A stretch of 64,000 bases of DNA from Dokdonia sp. 4H-3-7-5 (GCF_000212355.1 NC_015496.1:1178001-1242000); one strand, 5' to 3'. Positions 19,118-28,177 are shown, counted from the stretch's first letter. Numbers and translations are program-made. Notes: generated from the sequence alone by a model not told the origin.

Positions 19118-20024
19118 AACCATACGAATTGGTACTCGAGATAGCGAGCTAGCACTCTGGCAAGCTAAAACCGTGCAATCACAACTAGAAGCAAACGGAT
19201 ACAAAACTGAACTTGTACCGGTAAAATCTACTGGAGATCTTATCTTAGATAAGCCACTCTACGAGTTAGGAATTACAGGTATTTTTACAAAAACGCTAGA
19301 TGTTGCAATGCTTAACGGCATCGTCGATATTGCTGTACACAGCATGAAAGATGTTCCAACCGCCTTACCTATAGGGATTGTGCAAGCTGCAGTATTACCT
19401 AGAGCAGAGACTGAAGATATTTTAGTACACAAAGGCGCGCCAGATTATAAGCAAGCCTGCACCATCGCGACAGGTAGTTTAAGAAGGCAAGCCCAGTGGC
19501 TCAATCGCTACCCTAACCACAAAACCACAGACATACGTGGTAACGTAAATACACGCTTACAAAAGCTAGAAGAAAGTGACTGGACGGGCGCCATTTTTGC
19601 AAAGGCAGGCCTTAAACGCATCAATGTACTTCCAGAAAATTATGAAGTACTTGACTGGATGATTCCTGCGCCGGCACAAGGAGCCATGCTCATTGTCGCG
19701 ATGGAAGAGGATCAGTTTTGTCTAGAAGCATGCGCTACACTAAACCACAAGCCTACGGCTTTGTGTACTTATATAGAACGTGAGTTTTTAAAAACTCTTG
19801 AAGGCGGTTGTACCGCTCCTATAGGAGCTCTCGCAGAAGAAATAGGAGACGACATACGATTTAGAGGGGTATTATTTTCTCTCGATGGTGCCACAAAAAT
19901 TGAAGTAGAGCAGGTTGTTTCAAAAGCAAATGCTGTTGGTTTTGGAACAGATTGTGCCCTTGATATTCTTGATGATGGCGGACGAGAGTTGATGAAGGAG
20001 ATTAAGAGTAATTTAAAAAAATGA
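19110..20024 (+). CDS. hemC: Hydroxymethylbilane synthase (porphobilinogen deaminase)
   Basis: 304 residues. It polymerises four porphobilinogen molecules to hydroxymethylbilane. Cys234 in LEGGCTAPIGA is the attachment site of the dipyrromethane cofactor. The arginine-rich substrate region TGSLRRQAQWLNRYP and DIRGNVNTRLQKL is intact, as is the HSMKDVPT motif near residue 77-84. Its ATG lies within the last codons of hemA (8-base overlap) and its stop shares ATGA with hemD, so hemA-hemC-hemD are translationally coupled. Confidence 0.96.
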   Translation: MSKTIRIGTRDSELALWQAKTVQSQLEANGYKTELVPVKSTGDLILDKPLYELGITGIFTKTLDVAMLNGIVDIAVHSMKDVPTALPIGIVQAAVLPRAETEDILVHKGAPDYKQACTIATGSLRRQAQWLNRYPNHKTTDIRGNVNTRLQKLEESDWTGAIFAKAGLKRINVLPENYEVLDWMIPAPAQGAMLIVAMEEDQFCLEACATLNHKPTALCTYIEREFLKTLEGGCTAPIGALAEEIGDDIRFRGVLFSLDGATKIEVEQVVSKANAVGFGTDCALDILDDGGRELMKEIKSNLKK

Positions 20025-20701
20025 CCGTACTATCCACAAAAAAATTAAAGCCTAACCAACGAGAGCTACTTCTCAATGCAGGTTTACAATTTGTGGAATA
20101 TGATGCGATACGCACACAAGAGGTTGCTTTTACGCTTTCGCGAAAGCTTAAAAATGTAATCATCACTAGTCAAAATGGAGTACGCGCTTTACTTAATAAT
20201 CTTTCTAGTGAGCAATTAGAAAGTATAAAAAGTTGTTTTACTGTTGGCACAAAAACAACAGCACTTTTAGCCGAAAATGGGATAAAAGTGACAAAAACAG
20301 CTCAAAATGGAGAAGAATTGGCTCGTTTTATAGCAGAAAACTACAAAATCGAATCATTCACTTACTTCTGCGGGAGACAGCGCAGAGATGAGTTACCTAC
20401 ATTACTCAAAGAAAATAATGTAGCGTGTGAAGAAGTGGTGGTTTATGAAACTCATCAAATAACACAGTCTTTTGACCGTACATTTGATGGTATATTATTT
20501 TTTAGTCCGAGTGGTGTTAACGCTTTCGCGAAAGCGAACAAAAACACACGAGCAATAGACAGCATTGCGTTTTGCATAGGCGAAACCACTGCCACAACGG
20601 CAAGAATACGCTTTAAAAAGGTAATCGTGTCTAATTCAACAACTATAGAAAGCACCATTGCTAAGGCGGTGAAAATATTGAAAGAAGAATCTAGAACTTA
20701 A
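20021..20701 (+). CDS. hemD: Uroporphyrinogen-III synthase
   Basis: 226 residues. HemD proteins are poorly conserved; the call rests on length, the two-domain pattern ([14 protein letters not shown] in the first half, [17 protein letters not shown] in the second), and position right after hemC with a 4-base ATGA overlap. It closes and inverts ring D of hydroxymethylbilane. Two palindrome copies lie inside this one short gene, in two different codon phases (TLSRKL at 20134 and NAFAKAN at 20521), which shows how tolerant the protein is at those points. Confidence 0.9.
   Translation: MTVLSTKKLKPNQRELLLNAGLQFVEYDAIRTQEVAFTLSRKLKNVIITSQNGVRALLNNLSSEQLESIKSCFTVGTKTTALLAENGIKVTKTAQNGEELARFIAENYKIESFTYFCGRQRRDELPTLLKENNVACEEVVVYETHQITQSFDRTFDGILFFSPSGVNAFAKANKNTRAIDSIAFCIGETTATTARIRFKKVIVSNSTTIESTIAKAVKILKEESRT
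20134..20147. repeat. Iterated palindrome copy 7 (in hemD)
   Basis: Perfect 14-bp palindrome read as Leu-Ser-Arg-Lys-Leu, a different phase from copy 8 in the same gene. Confidence 0.93.
20521..20536. repeat. Iterated palindrome copy 8 (in hemD)
   Basis: Exact 16-mer, read as Ala-Phe-Ala-Lys-Ala. Confidence 0.95.
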
Positions 20702-20729
20702 CTGTCTAGAAAAACATAAAATCGTCCCC

Positions 20730-20787
20730 TCGAGCGCAGTCGAGAGGTTCATTATAAGAGTACAATTAAGTTCTCGACTGCGCTCGA
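20730..20787. repeat. Long inverted repeat between hemD and hemE (REP-like)
   Basis: Two perfect 16-bp arms, TCGAGCGCAGTCGAGA (20730-20745) and TCTCGACTGCGCTCGA (20772-20787), separated by 26 bp. It lies inside the haem operon, so the RNA would fold into a strong hairpin between hemD and hemE. The CTCGACTGCGCTCGA word is, to my knowledge, a widespread flavobacterial repeat of REP type. No T-run follows, so it is not a standard terminator. Confidence 0.9.
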
Positions 20788-20801
20788 ACAGACCTAGAGA
20801 T

Positions 20802-21830
20802 ATGAGCATAAAAAACGACCTATTTTTAAGAGCACTTAAAGGAGAAACTGTAGACCGTCCACCAGTATGGATGATGCGTCAGGCTGGAAGATACCTTCCA
20901 GAATTTATGGAAATCAAAGCAAAGTATGACTTCTTTACACGCTGCCAGACTCCTGAGCTTGCGAGTGAGATTACCGTACAACCTATACGTCGTTATGGGA
21001 TGGATGCTGCTATTTTATTTTCTGACATCTTAGTGATCCCTCAGGCAATGAATATTGATGTAGAAATGAAGCCTAATGTAGGGCCGTGGTTGCCTAACCC
21101 TATACGATCTGCAAAGGATGTGGAGCAAGTAATTGTCCCAGATATCGATGAGACGCTAGGCTATGTGATGGATGCCATTAAGATGACTAAGGAAAAACTC
21201 AATGACGAGATTCCGCTTATAGGTTTTGCAGGATCACCGTGGACGATACTTTGTTACTGTGTGCAAGGTCAAGGGTCAAAAAACTTTGACAAGGCAAAGG
21301 AGTTTTGTTTTACACAACCACTAGCCGCGCACGCTTTACTTCAAAAAATCACAGATACTACCATTGCTTACCTTAAGAAAAAGGTAGAAGCAGGTGTAAA
21401 TGCTGTACAGGTTTTTGATAGCTGGGGAGGAATGCTCTCGCCAGTAGATTATCAAGAATTCTCTTGGCAATATATAAAGCAAATTATTGACGCACTTAAA
21501 GATGAGGCGCCAGTAATTGCTTTTGGGAAAGGATGCTGGTTTGCACTTGATAAAATGGCTAAGTCTGGAGCATCTGCACTAGGTGTAGACTGGACGTGCT
21601 CTGCACGCAACGCTCGCTACCTTACTGGTGGTAATATCACGCTGCAAGGTAACTTTGACCCTACTCGTTTATTCTCACCTCCTAGGGAAATCAAGAGAAT
21701 GGTGCACGAGATGATTAATGAATTTGGCAAAGACAAATACATTGTAAATCTTGGTCACGGTATTTTACCTAACATTCCTATAGAAAATGCAGGTGCATTT
21801 ATAGAAGCTGTAAAAGAGTACAAAGCATAA
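20802..21830 (+). CDS. hemE: Uroporphyrinogen decarboxylase
   Basis: 342 residues, the usual length. It removes four carboxyl groups from uroporphyrinogen III to give coproporphyrinogen III. The signature [15 protein letters not shown] carries the conserved Arg26 and Arg30, and Asp75 in [12 protein letters not shown] corresponds to the key active-site aspartate. [12 protein letters not shown] and [13 protein letters not shown] near the C-terminus are canonical. It follows hemD after 100 bp that hold the long inverted repeat. The stop codon overlaps the next start by one base (TAATG). Confidence 0.96.
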   Translation: MSIKNDLFLRALKGETVDRPPVWMMRQAGRYLPEFMEIKAKYDFFTRCQTPELASEITVQPIRRYGMDAAILFSDILVIPQAMNIDVEMKPNVGPWLPNPIRSAKDVEQVIVPDIDETLGYVMDAIKMTKEKLNDEIPLIGFAGSPWTILCYCVQGQGSKNFDKAKEFCFTQPLAAHALLQKITDTTIAYLKKKVEAGVNAVQVFDSWGGMLSPVDYQEFSWQYIKQIIDALKDEAPVIAFGKGCWFALDKMAKSGASALGVDWTCSARNARYLTGGNITLQGNFDPTRLFSPPREIKRMVHEMINEFGKDKYIVNLGHGILPNIPIENAGAFIEAVKEYKA

Positions 21831-22315
21831 TGAACGTCTGGGCTGTTGTCAAATCTATGGATTTTAAACAGCTGTGGAGCCTTTTTTGGCTCAGTGCACG
21901 CCATCCTAGGTTTGTGATTCCTACCATAAGGGGGACTCGCAAAACGGTTGCTATATGTAATAAACATTATGGCAAAAAACAGCACCTCAACGGCCCAGAA
22001 AATGCTTTTAGACACGCCCTGTGGAATATGCTTATCGTACACCTTAGTGTGCGACGAGGCTTGCCACTGCAGCGCTCGCTGGCGTGGGCAAAACGGTTTA
22101 CAGACTTGCACGAAGATTTTTCTCCTAACGCACCTTTAGAACGTGCGATGGACTTGCATAACAACCGCGTGGGGCGCGACCTCATCACTAGTCTTTGCGG
22201 GCAAGACGAAGAACAACTGGTGACACAACTACTAGAGATGGTCCCGCTTTCGCGAAAGCGTACTAGCCTAAAAGAAATCCAGCCTTGTGATACGATACTG
22301 GTTCACTTAGAGTGA
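21830..22315 (+). CDS. DUF6973-like protein coupled to hemE
   Basis: 161 residues, no signal peptide. The core ENAFRHALWNMLI ... AKRFTDLHEDF ... AMDLHNNRVGR carries several invariant-looking His, Asp, Glu and Asn residues, a pattern I associate with the DUF6973 group; a metal- or phosphate-binding site is possible. It is translationally coupled to hemE (TAATG at 21828-21832), so a role linked to porphyrin synthesis or to the membrane proteins downstream is worth testing. A palindrome copy encodes PLSRKR near the C-terminus, outside the conserved core. Function unknown. Confidence 0.75.
   Translation: MNVWAVVKSMDFKQLWSLFWLSARHPRFVIPTIRGTRKTVAICNKHYGKKQHLNGPENAFRHALWNMLIVHLSVRRGLPLQRSLAWAKRFTDLHEDFSPNAPLERAMDLHNNRVGRDLITSLCGQDEEQLVTQLLEMVPLSRKRTSLKEIQPCDTILVHLE
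22245..22260. repeat. Iterated palindrome copy 9 (in DUF6973-like gene)
   Basis: Exact 16-mer read as Leu-Ser-Arg-Lys-Arg. Confidence 0.95.
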
Positions 22316-22381
22316 TAATTTAACCATATGTAAACAGGCTATGGAGGGCAAAACAAATACTTTTGAGTATAATTTCTAGCT

Positions 22382-23737
22382 ATGAGAACATTCTACAATA
22401 AGCTGAGTTTACGATACACCGCACTTAAAAGGAGCTGGACGCCGCAGCAAAATTTATTTTATGGTTTTCTCACGTATGTTTTAGTAGGAACTTTACTCCT
22501 AAGCTTGCCTTGGTTACAAAAGACGAGTGCCTCCATACTAGATCATCTATTTATTGCAACCTCTGCAGTGAGTACTACGGGGCTGGTTACGATGTCTATT
22601 TTTGACTCATATAACGTAGGAGGACAATTTGTTATAATGGCACTTTTCCAGCTGGGAGGTATAGGTTACTTGACCTTTACTACATTTATGCTGCTATCTA
22701 CTACCCATAAAATAACACCCTGGCATAAAAGTATTCTCAATACAGAGTTTACATTACCCGTTACTATACGTATCAAAGACTTTTTAAAATCTGTAGTACT
22801 GTATACGGTAATAATGGAAGTTCTAGGCGCCATATTATTCTTTATTGCTTTTAAGTCAGATGGTATGGGAACGGGAGAGGCAATCTGGTCATCTATTTTT
22901 CATAGTATAAGTGCCTTTTGTACCGCTGGTTTTAGTCTTTTTAATAGTGGATTTACACCTTACGTAGATAATGGACTCATAAACTTTACCATATCAATGC
23001 TCGCTATTTGCGGTTCCCTAGGTTTTATAGTGATTACAGACGTGGGCTTATGGATAAAAAACAGAACACACTCGCTTAGCTTTACAACAAAGATTGTCAC
23101 AATAGGTTCGCTTATACTTCTAGCTTTTGGATACTTGTTTTTTTACTTCTTAGAGCCGTCCATCTCAAGTTTGAGTGGATCAGCTCGAGTGAGTGCTGCA
23201 TTTTTTCAATCTATGACCGCGATGACTACAGTAGGTTTTAATACTGTTGACTTTGGCACTTTTATATTACCTATGCTGCTAGTAACTATATTTTTGATGT
23301 ACATAGGCGCCTCTCCTTCTGGTACAGCTGGAGGTATGAAAATTACGACATTAACTGCCGTATTTGCCATAATGAAAAGCCGACTCAAAGGATCTAAAAA
23401 CATCACCTTCTTAGGAAAACGCATTCCTTATGAGCGACTATACGTAGCAACATCATCTTTTATATTTTATACAACACTTATTTTTGTAGGAACGTTTGTA
23501 CTCACCTTCTCAGAAGATTTTGATTTTGAAAATATTTTATTTGAAGTGGCCTCTGCACTTGGTACTGTGGGTGTGAGTACAGGGATTACTGGAGATTTAA
23601 GCAGTATAGGTAAGATTATTATCATAATCCTTATGTTTATAGGTCGACTAGGTGTACTTACCTTTGGCCTCGCTATTTGGTCAAAAAGTATTACAAACGA
23701 AGACAGAGAAATTCTCAAAGAAGATATAGCAGTATAA
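22382..23737 (+). CDS. TrkH/KtrB family potassium transporter subunit
   Basis: 451 residues, about ten hydrophobic helices with the four repeated M1-P-M2 pore units of the Trk/Ktr family. Filter-like loops are visible as ATSAVSTTGLVT, ISAFCTAGFSLFN, SMTAMTTVGFNTV and ASALGTVGVSTGI, each with the typical T-x-G core. It conducts K+ (or Na+) across the inner membrane, normally with a cytoplasmic TrkA/KtrA regulator; none is encoded next to it. It sits inside the haem gene row, 66 bp after the DUF6973-like gene and one base before the EI24-like gene. Confidence 0.92.
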   Translation: MRTFYNKLSLRYTALKRSWTPQQNLFYGFLTYVLVGTLLLSLPWLQKTSASILDHLFIATSAVSTTGLVTMSIFDSYNVGGQFVIMALFQLGGIGYLTFTTFMLLSTTHKITPWHKSILNTEFTLPVTIRIKDFLKSVVLYTVIMEVLGAILFFIAFKSDGMGTGEAIWSSIFHSISAFCTAGFSLFNSGFTPYVDNGLINFTISMLAICGSLGFIVITDVGLWIKNRTHSLSFTTKIVTIGSLILLAFGYLFFYFLEPSISSLSGSARVSAAFFQSMTAMTTVGFNTVDFGTFILPMLLVTIFLMYIGASPSGTAGGMKITTLTAVFAIMKSRLKGSKNITFLGKRIPYERLYVATSSFIFYTTLIFVGTFVLTFSEDFDFENILFEVASALGTVGVSTGITGDLSSIGKIIIIILMFIGRLGVLTFGLAIWSKSITNEDREILKEDIAV

Positions 23738-23738
23738 T

Positions 23739-24497
23739 ATGATAAAAGGCATCTTAAACGGACTACAAACGTATAAATCATCATTTGGGTTGATTTCAAA
23801 GTTGGGGCTTTGGAAGTATTTTGCCATCCCAATGGCTATAAGTCTTATTACTGCCTCAATGATTGCAGCATCTGCCTGGGGTTTTTCTGATAATATAGGT
23901 CACTGGGTAGAGCAAATCTGGCCTTGGGAAACGGGAAGACACGCCTTTTTTATATTTGCAGAGATAGTAAGCGCACTACTCATTATCGCCATAGGCCTTA
24001 TCTTGTATAAGCACATTATTATGGCACTGAGCGCGCCATTTATGAGTCCTGTGTCAGAAAAAATAGAGGCTCACCTTAAAGGAGAAAATCACACCCACAG
24101 AGATACTTCAAATACTGAACAACTTATACGAGGTATACGCATAAACGTGCGTAATTTGGGACTAGAATTGCTTATCACACTGCCTATCTTACTCCTCAAT
24201 TTTATCCCAATAATAGGAAGTATTGCCGCCACTATTTTACTATTTCTTACACAAGCTTACTACGCAGGTTTTGGTAATATGGACTATACTCTAGAACGTC
24301 ATTTTAAGTATAGAGAAAGCGTAGATTTTGTAAAAAGAAATAAGGGTCAAGCCATAGGTAACGGTATTGTATTTATGCTGTTTCTTATCATCCCACTTGT
24401 GGGAATTATACTCGTTTTACCCATCTCTGTAACTGCAGCGACGGTACAAACCATAAAATTACTTGACAAGGATCATCACACTAGCTTGACTGCATAG
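23739..24497 (+). CDS. EI24/CysZ-like membrane protein
   Basis: 252 residues with about four to six membrane segments (for example IPMAISLITASMIAASAWGF, FAEIVSALLIIAIGLILY, ELLITLPILLLNFIPIIG and GIVFMLFLIIPLVGIILVLP). The middle SAPFMSPVSEKIEAHLKG stretch is characteristic of the EI24 domain family, whose CysZ members import sulphate. There is no cysteine-synthesis gene nearby, so sulphate transport is not assured. It begins one base after the TrkH-type gene and is 22 bp before hemF, so it belongs to the same transcript. Confidence 0.85.
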   Translation: MIKGILNGLQTYKSSFGLISKLGLWKYFAIPMAISLITASMIAASAWGFSDNIGHWVEQIWPWETGRHAFFIFAEIVSALLIIAIGLILYKHIIMALSAPFMSPVSEKIEAHLKGENHTHRDTSNTEQLIRGIRINVRNLGLELLITLPILLLNFIPIIGSIAATILLFLTQAYYAGFGNMDYTLERHFKYRESVDFVKRNKGQAIGNGIVFMLFLIIPLVGIILVLPISVTAATVQTIKLLDKDHHTSLTA

Positions 24498-24519
24498 GTC
24501 ACCACCTAAAAAACATATA

Positions 24520-25425
24520 ATGAAAGAACAATTTGTAAACTACATGCTCAATCTTCAAGATCAAATTACTAGCACACTAGAGCAACTAGATGGTAAGGCC
24601 AGCTTTCAAGAAGATAACTGGAAACGCCCAGAAGGTGGTGGTGGTCGCACACGCGTGATTGAAAACGGAAATATCTTTGAAAAAGGAGGTGTAAACACAT
24701 CACAAGTGCACGGCGAGTTACCAGAGGCAATGCAAAAATACTTTGGTGTGAAAGATGCAAATTTCTTTGCCTGCGGTCTCTCACTGGTCCTTCATCCTAG
24801 CAGTCCTATGGTACCCACGGTACACGCAAACTGGCGTTATTTTGAGATGTACGACAGCGAAGGTAACATTGTAGATCAGTGGTTTGGCGGAGGTCAAGAC
24901 CTCACACCTTATTACCTTTTTGATGAAGATGCCACTCATTTTCATCAGACGTGCAAAACCGCTTGTGATGCACACGATGCTGACTTTTACCCAAAATATA
25001 AAGCACGTTGTGATGAGTATTTTTACAATGCACACCGCAATGAAGGTCGCGGTATAGGCGGTCTGTTCTTTGATTATTGCAAAGCTACCGAAGAGCGTTC
25101 TATGCAAGACTGGTACAATTTTGTGACCACTGTGGGCGACAGTTTCTTAGAGGCATATGCCCCTATTGTGGAGCGTAGAAAAGACACCGCTTTCGCGAAA
25201 GAACAAAAAGACTGGCAAGAAGTACGCCGTGGTCGTTACGTAGAATTTAACCTCGTACACGATAAAGGAACCCTTTTTGGTCTAAAAACAAATGGCCGTA
25301 TTGAAAGTATCTTAATGAGCCTTCCTCCCGTAGTACAGTGGAAATATGATCACCACCCAGCACCAGGAAGTGAAGAAGAACGATTAATAAAAGTGCTGCA
25401 GGAGCCAAAGGAGTGGGTTTCTTAA
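24520..25425 (+). CDS. hemF: Oxygen-dependent coproporphyrinogen III oxidase
   Basis: 301 residues. It converts coproporphyrinogen III to protoporphyrinogen IX using O2. The conserved block WFGGGQDLTPYYLFDEDATHFH, the HPSSPMVPTVHANWRYFE segment and the C-terminal GRYVEFNLVHDKGTLFGLKTNGRIESILMSLPP motif are all intact. It is the aerobic form, so this organism makes haem with oxygen, though an anaerobic HemN elsewhere is not excluded. Palindrome copy 10 encodes TAFAKEQ at a loop between conserved blocks. Confidence 0.96.
   Translation: MKEQFVNYMLNLQDQITSTLEQLDGKASFQEDNWKRPEGGGGRTRVIENGNIFEKGGVNTSQVHGELPEAMQKYFGVKDANFFACGLSLVLHPSSPMVPTVHANWRYFEMYDSEGNIVDQWFGGGQDLTPYYLFDEDATHFHQTCKTACDAHDADFYPKYKARCDEYFYNAHRNEGRGIGGLFFDYCKATEERSMQDWYNFVTTVGDSFLEAYAPIVERRKDTAFAKEQKDWQEVRRGRYVEFNLVHDKGTLFGLKTNGRIESILMSLPPVVQWKYDHHPAPGSEEERLIKVLQEPKEWVS
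25190..25201. repeat. Iterated palindrome copy 10 (in hemF)
   Basis: Perfect 12-bp CTTTCGCGAAAG inside a 14-bp match to the consensus (25188-25201). Read as Thr-Ala-Phe-Ala-Lys. Confidence 0.9.
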
Positions 25426-25440
25426 AAACCAAAACTACTT

Positions 25441-25479
25441 ATTGGTCATAAATTACTGTGTGTGCGACTGATGACCAAT
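25441..25479. other. Inverted repeat after hemF
   Basis: ATTGGTCAT (25441-25449) and ATGACCAAT (25471-25479), a perfect 9-bp stem with a 21-nt loop, between convergent hemF and helicase genes. It lacks a T-run. Confidence 0.5.
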
Positions 25480-25489
25480 GAGTCTTCAC

Positions 25490-25509
25490 TTTTTCGCGAA
25501 AGCGAAAAA
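25490..25509. repeat. Iterated palindrome copy 11, remodelled as a stem with GAAA loop
   Basis: TTTTTCGC-GAAA-GCGAAAAA: the core TTTCGCGAAA is kept, but the flank gives an 8-bp stem with a GAAA tetraloop. It lies between convergent genes. Confidence 0.85.
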
Positions 25510-25513
25510 CCTC

Positions 25514-28177
25514 TTACCTCCAGATAGCAGACGTTTTTGTCTTGAGGCCATTCTCGGTATTCAAATAATGAAAACGTGCTTTAAGTAATTGCTTCCTGCC
25601 GTCTCGTGTTCTTGTAAAAGTCAGTCGTGCTTCATCACTCACAAAAATCTTCCAATATCTATAAAATAGGGAGGCATCTTTCTTATTTGTTGTAAATATC
25701 GAGGGTACGCTGTAGTAATTTGCAAGTCCAAATTTCTCTTGAAACCAACCGGACTGCTCAATCATATAGCGTGCATTATCTACGGGTTCTAGAAGTTCTT
25801 GCAGGCACGTTACAAAGAGTATTTCCTCCTTTGCCGTGGCGCCTGTGAGAAAACAAGCAATCTCCCCGTTAGGTAAATACTCTACGCCGAGCTTCATTTG
25901 CTGTAGTTGGGTGGTGATTAATAATTGCTCACGCAGTGACTTTAATACCACTTGTCCCATTTTATACACTTGCTTATCGATGCGACCAAATTTAATATAC
26001 TTGACAATCGCCTTGTAGGTTTTAGGCGCTAACGCGAGAACAATAGAGCCAATGGTAGCGTATATAAAAAACAACATTCCCTTAGAAAAATAGCTTCCTA
26101 CATTATTAATTATTATCTCTGGGATAGTCATAGTAATAACAGCTCCTAGCTGCATAAAACTATACTTTACAGCATCTTTATAATAGACCTTGTGCGTTTC
26201 GGCTTCTTTCTTCTTGCTACTTGGGCTAAAATCAAACTTTAGTTCTCGTACAAGTAACTTTCCAGTCCCTATAGCTTTATTCCAGCGCTCTTTAATATGG
26301 CTTCTGTTTGCTGCTAGCTGGAGCATTTTTTCATTAATCGTCTCCTTGTTAATTGTGGTTGTAGGCAGTGCAAACCGGTCGGCGCCATTTTCTATAAAAG
26401 GATCATTTTCAAGGGAGACTCCGCAAAAGGCGTCAAAACGTTTTACAAGTTTTGCCACATCTTCACCACCGTCATCAATGGTAGGATCTATACACGCGAG
26501 GTGCCAGATGGAAGCCACTTTATCTGGATTACCAGATTGCACGCGTATAGCACGACCACGCATCTGATTAGACATTACAAAAGAGCTTACGTAGGAACCA
26601 AGTACTAAAGTATTAATAGCAGGAGCATCCCATCCTTCTCCTAGCAAGGCAGCGGTGCCTACCAGAATTTGTATGTGACCATCTGTAAATAACTGTGTAA
26701 TGACACTCACAATAATACTCTTTGCTCGTTCCTTTGTTTTTACAATGATAAAATCCGTTCCATCAAGAGGCGTGATGGTATAATCATCATTTGAAAGTAC
26801 TTTGACGATTTCTCTTTCTAAGTGTTTATGTACAATGACAAGTGTACCCGTGAGAACAGCTAGTTTTTCTAATTTGTTTATTCCGTGAGAGCGTTCTACT
26901 ACTTGTGCAAGCGAGTGTCGTAGGTGATGAAAAATAGGAACAACACCAAGTTTATTTATATCTGCTAGGTCATCGTTTACGCTTTCTAAGAATTCCTTGC
27001 GTACATAATCCGTGAGGATTACTGCGCGTAAATCTTCACCCATTCCTTGGGATTCAAAATTTATGATCTCGCAAATACTTTTAAGTTTATTTGGACTTTG
27101 CGCAAGTGATTTATAGAGCTGGCGCTCTCCTTTAAAGTTCACCCGTTTATTATCAAAGGCACCTACCCTACGCAACTGCTTTTCTACATCCAGCAGCATC
27201 TCCTCATCTTCTAGAAAAAGCTCTCTGTCTGTAACAAGTATAAGTTGTAATAATCGCTCTACCCATTCTTGATTAAAAAGTGGTAATTGTGCCTTCTCGG
27301 TATCTACTCCAAGGACCTCTATTTTCTCTTTTGGGATCTCATGACCACGTGCTTGAAGATACACGAGAATGGCAACGTAAAAATCTGGTTTCTCGTAGAT
27401 AGGATCAAGTAATCCATCTGTCAATGTGTACAAAGTATGTTTTAGAACGAACGTTCCAAAATTTTCGTTTTCAACTAGAGAATCAATGAAACCCTTTGAT
27501 TTTACTCGGTATTTAAGAATATATTGAATTTGAGCTTCGTCTGGTTCGGAGAAATAAATGTAATCTTGATGCGCGCATAGATTTCCTTCTTTCACTAATT
27601 CTGGAACGCTTATTTCAATATCTATCGGACCGCATAATTGGAAGTATTTGGCTATTTCTCGTTGCTCACTATCATAAGGTGGTGTGGCGGTCAATGCGGT
27701 GAGCGTTCCTTCCAATTTTTTGAGGGCAAAAAGAGGTTTCCACCACTCATTTTTAAGGTGATGTGCTTCGTCTAATACAATGTGTTTGATGCCCGCTTCC
27801 GCGAAAAAAGCTACCAAACGATCCATGTCACCTTCCATTTCATTTTTTGAAAAAGCGTGTAGTGATTGGTAAGTAGCAAAAGTGATGTGTGCAGGCTCTT
27901 TTATATTTCGCGAAAGCGGAATAGTACAATCTTCCTCGCTCACAAAACACTCAAACATACGTTGCTCCCATTGATTACGTATCGTAATTGTAGGTGCAAG
28001 CACAAGCGTTTTCTCGTTTACACGACGCATCATCTCGAGTCCAAGTACTGTTTTACCCGACCCTGGAGGTGCGACTACATGTAAATGATCATCTGAAGCA
28101 TGGCTTTTAAAATCCTTTAAAAATCGCTCTTGATAGGTGCGCCACGGGTATATGAAATGAAAGGCTTCTTTAAGCAA
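25514..28177 (-). CDS. SF2 DEAH-box helicase with C-terminal membrane segments
   Basis: 887 residues. Motif I APPGSGKT (36-43), motif II DEAH (136-139), motif III TAT (163-165), motif V-like GTAALLGEGWDAPAINTLVLG (~507-527) and motif VI QMRGRAIR (538-545) form a complete two-lobe helicase core of the XPB/restriction-helicase kind. After residue 645 come two hydrophobic segments (~674-694 and ~700-718) and a ~165-residue domain I do not recognise. A membrane-attached helicase is unusual. It stands alone between convergent hemF and divergent hemB, with no nuclease or methylase neighbour. A defence role is possible but unproven. Confidence 0.85.
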   Translation of the reverse strand: MLKEAFHFIYPWRTYQERFLKDFKSHASDDHLHVVAPPGSGKTVLGLEMMRRVNEKTLVLAPTITIRNQWEQRMFECFVSEEDCTIPLSRNIKEPAHITFATYQSLHAFSKNEMEGDMDRLVAFFAEAGIKHIVLDEAHHLKNEWWKPLFALKKLEGTLTALTATPPYDSEQREIAKYFQLCGPIDIEISVPELVKEGNLCAHQDYIYFSEPDEAQIQYILKYRVKSKGFIDSLVENENFGTFVLKHTLYTLTDGLLDPIYEKPDFYVAILVYLQARGHEIPKEKIEVLGVDTEKAQLPLFNQEWVERLLQLILVTDRELFLEDEEMLLDVEKQLRRVGAFDNKRVNFKGERQLYKSLAQSPNKLKSICEIINFESQGMGEDLRAVILTDYVRKEFLESVNDDLADINKLGVVPIFHHLRHSLAQVVERSHGINKLEKLAVLTGTLVIVHKHLEREIVKVLSNDDYTITPLDGTDFIIVKTKERAKSIIVSVITQLFTDGHIQILVGTAALLGEGWDAPAINTLVLGSYVSSFVMSNQMRGRAIRVQSGNPDKVASIWHLACIDPTIDDGGEDVAKLVKRFDAFCGVSLENDPFIENGADRFALPTTTINKETINEKMLQLAANRSHIKERWNKAIGTGKLLVRELKFDFSPSSKKKEAETHKVYYKDAVKYSFMQLGAVITMTIPEIIINNVGSYFSKGMLFFIYATIGSIVLALAPKTYKAIVKYIKFGRIDKQVYKMGQVVLKSLREQLLITTQLQQMKLGVEYLPNGEIACFLTGATAKEEILFVTCLQELLEPVDNARYMIEQSGWFQEKFGLANYYSVPSIFTTNKKDASLFYRYWKIFVSDEARLTFTRTRDGRKQLLKARFHYLNTENGLKTKTSAIWR
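27794..27806. repeat. Degenerate palindrome variant (in helicase gene)
   Basis: CGCTTCCGCGAAA, one mismatch in the core; read as Phe-Ala-Glu-Ala on the minus strand. Confidence 0.55.
27906..27918. repeat. Iterated palindrome copy 12 (in helicase gene)
   Basis: TTTCGCGAAAGCG, full core with one consensus arm; read as Pro-Leu-Ser-Arg-Asn. Confidence 0.85.
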
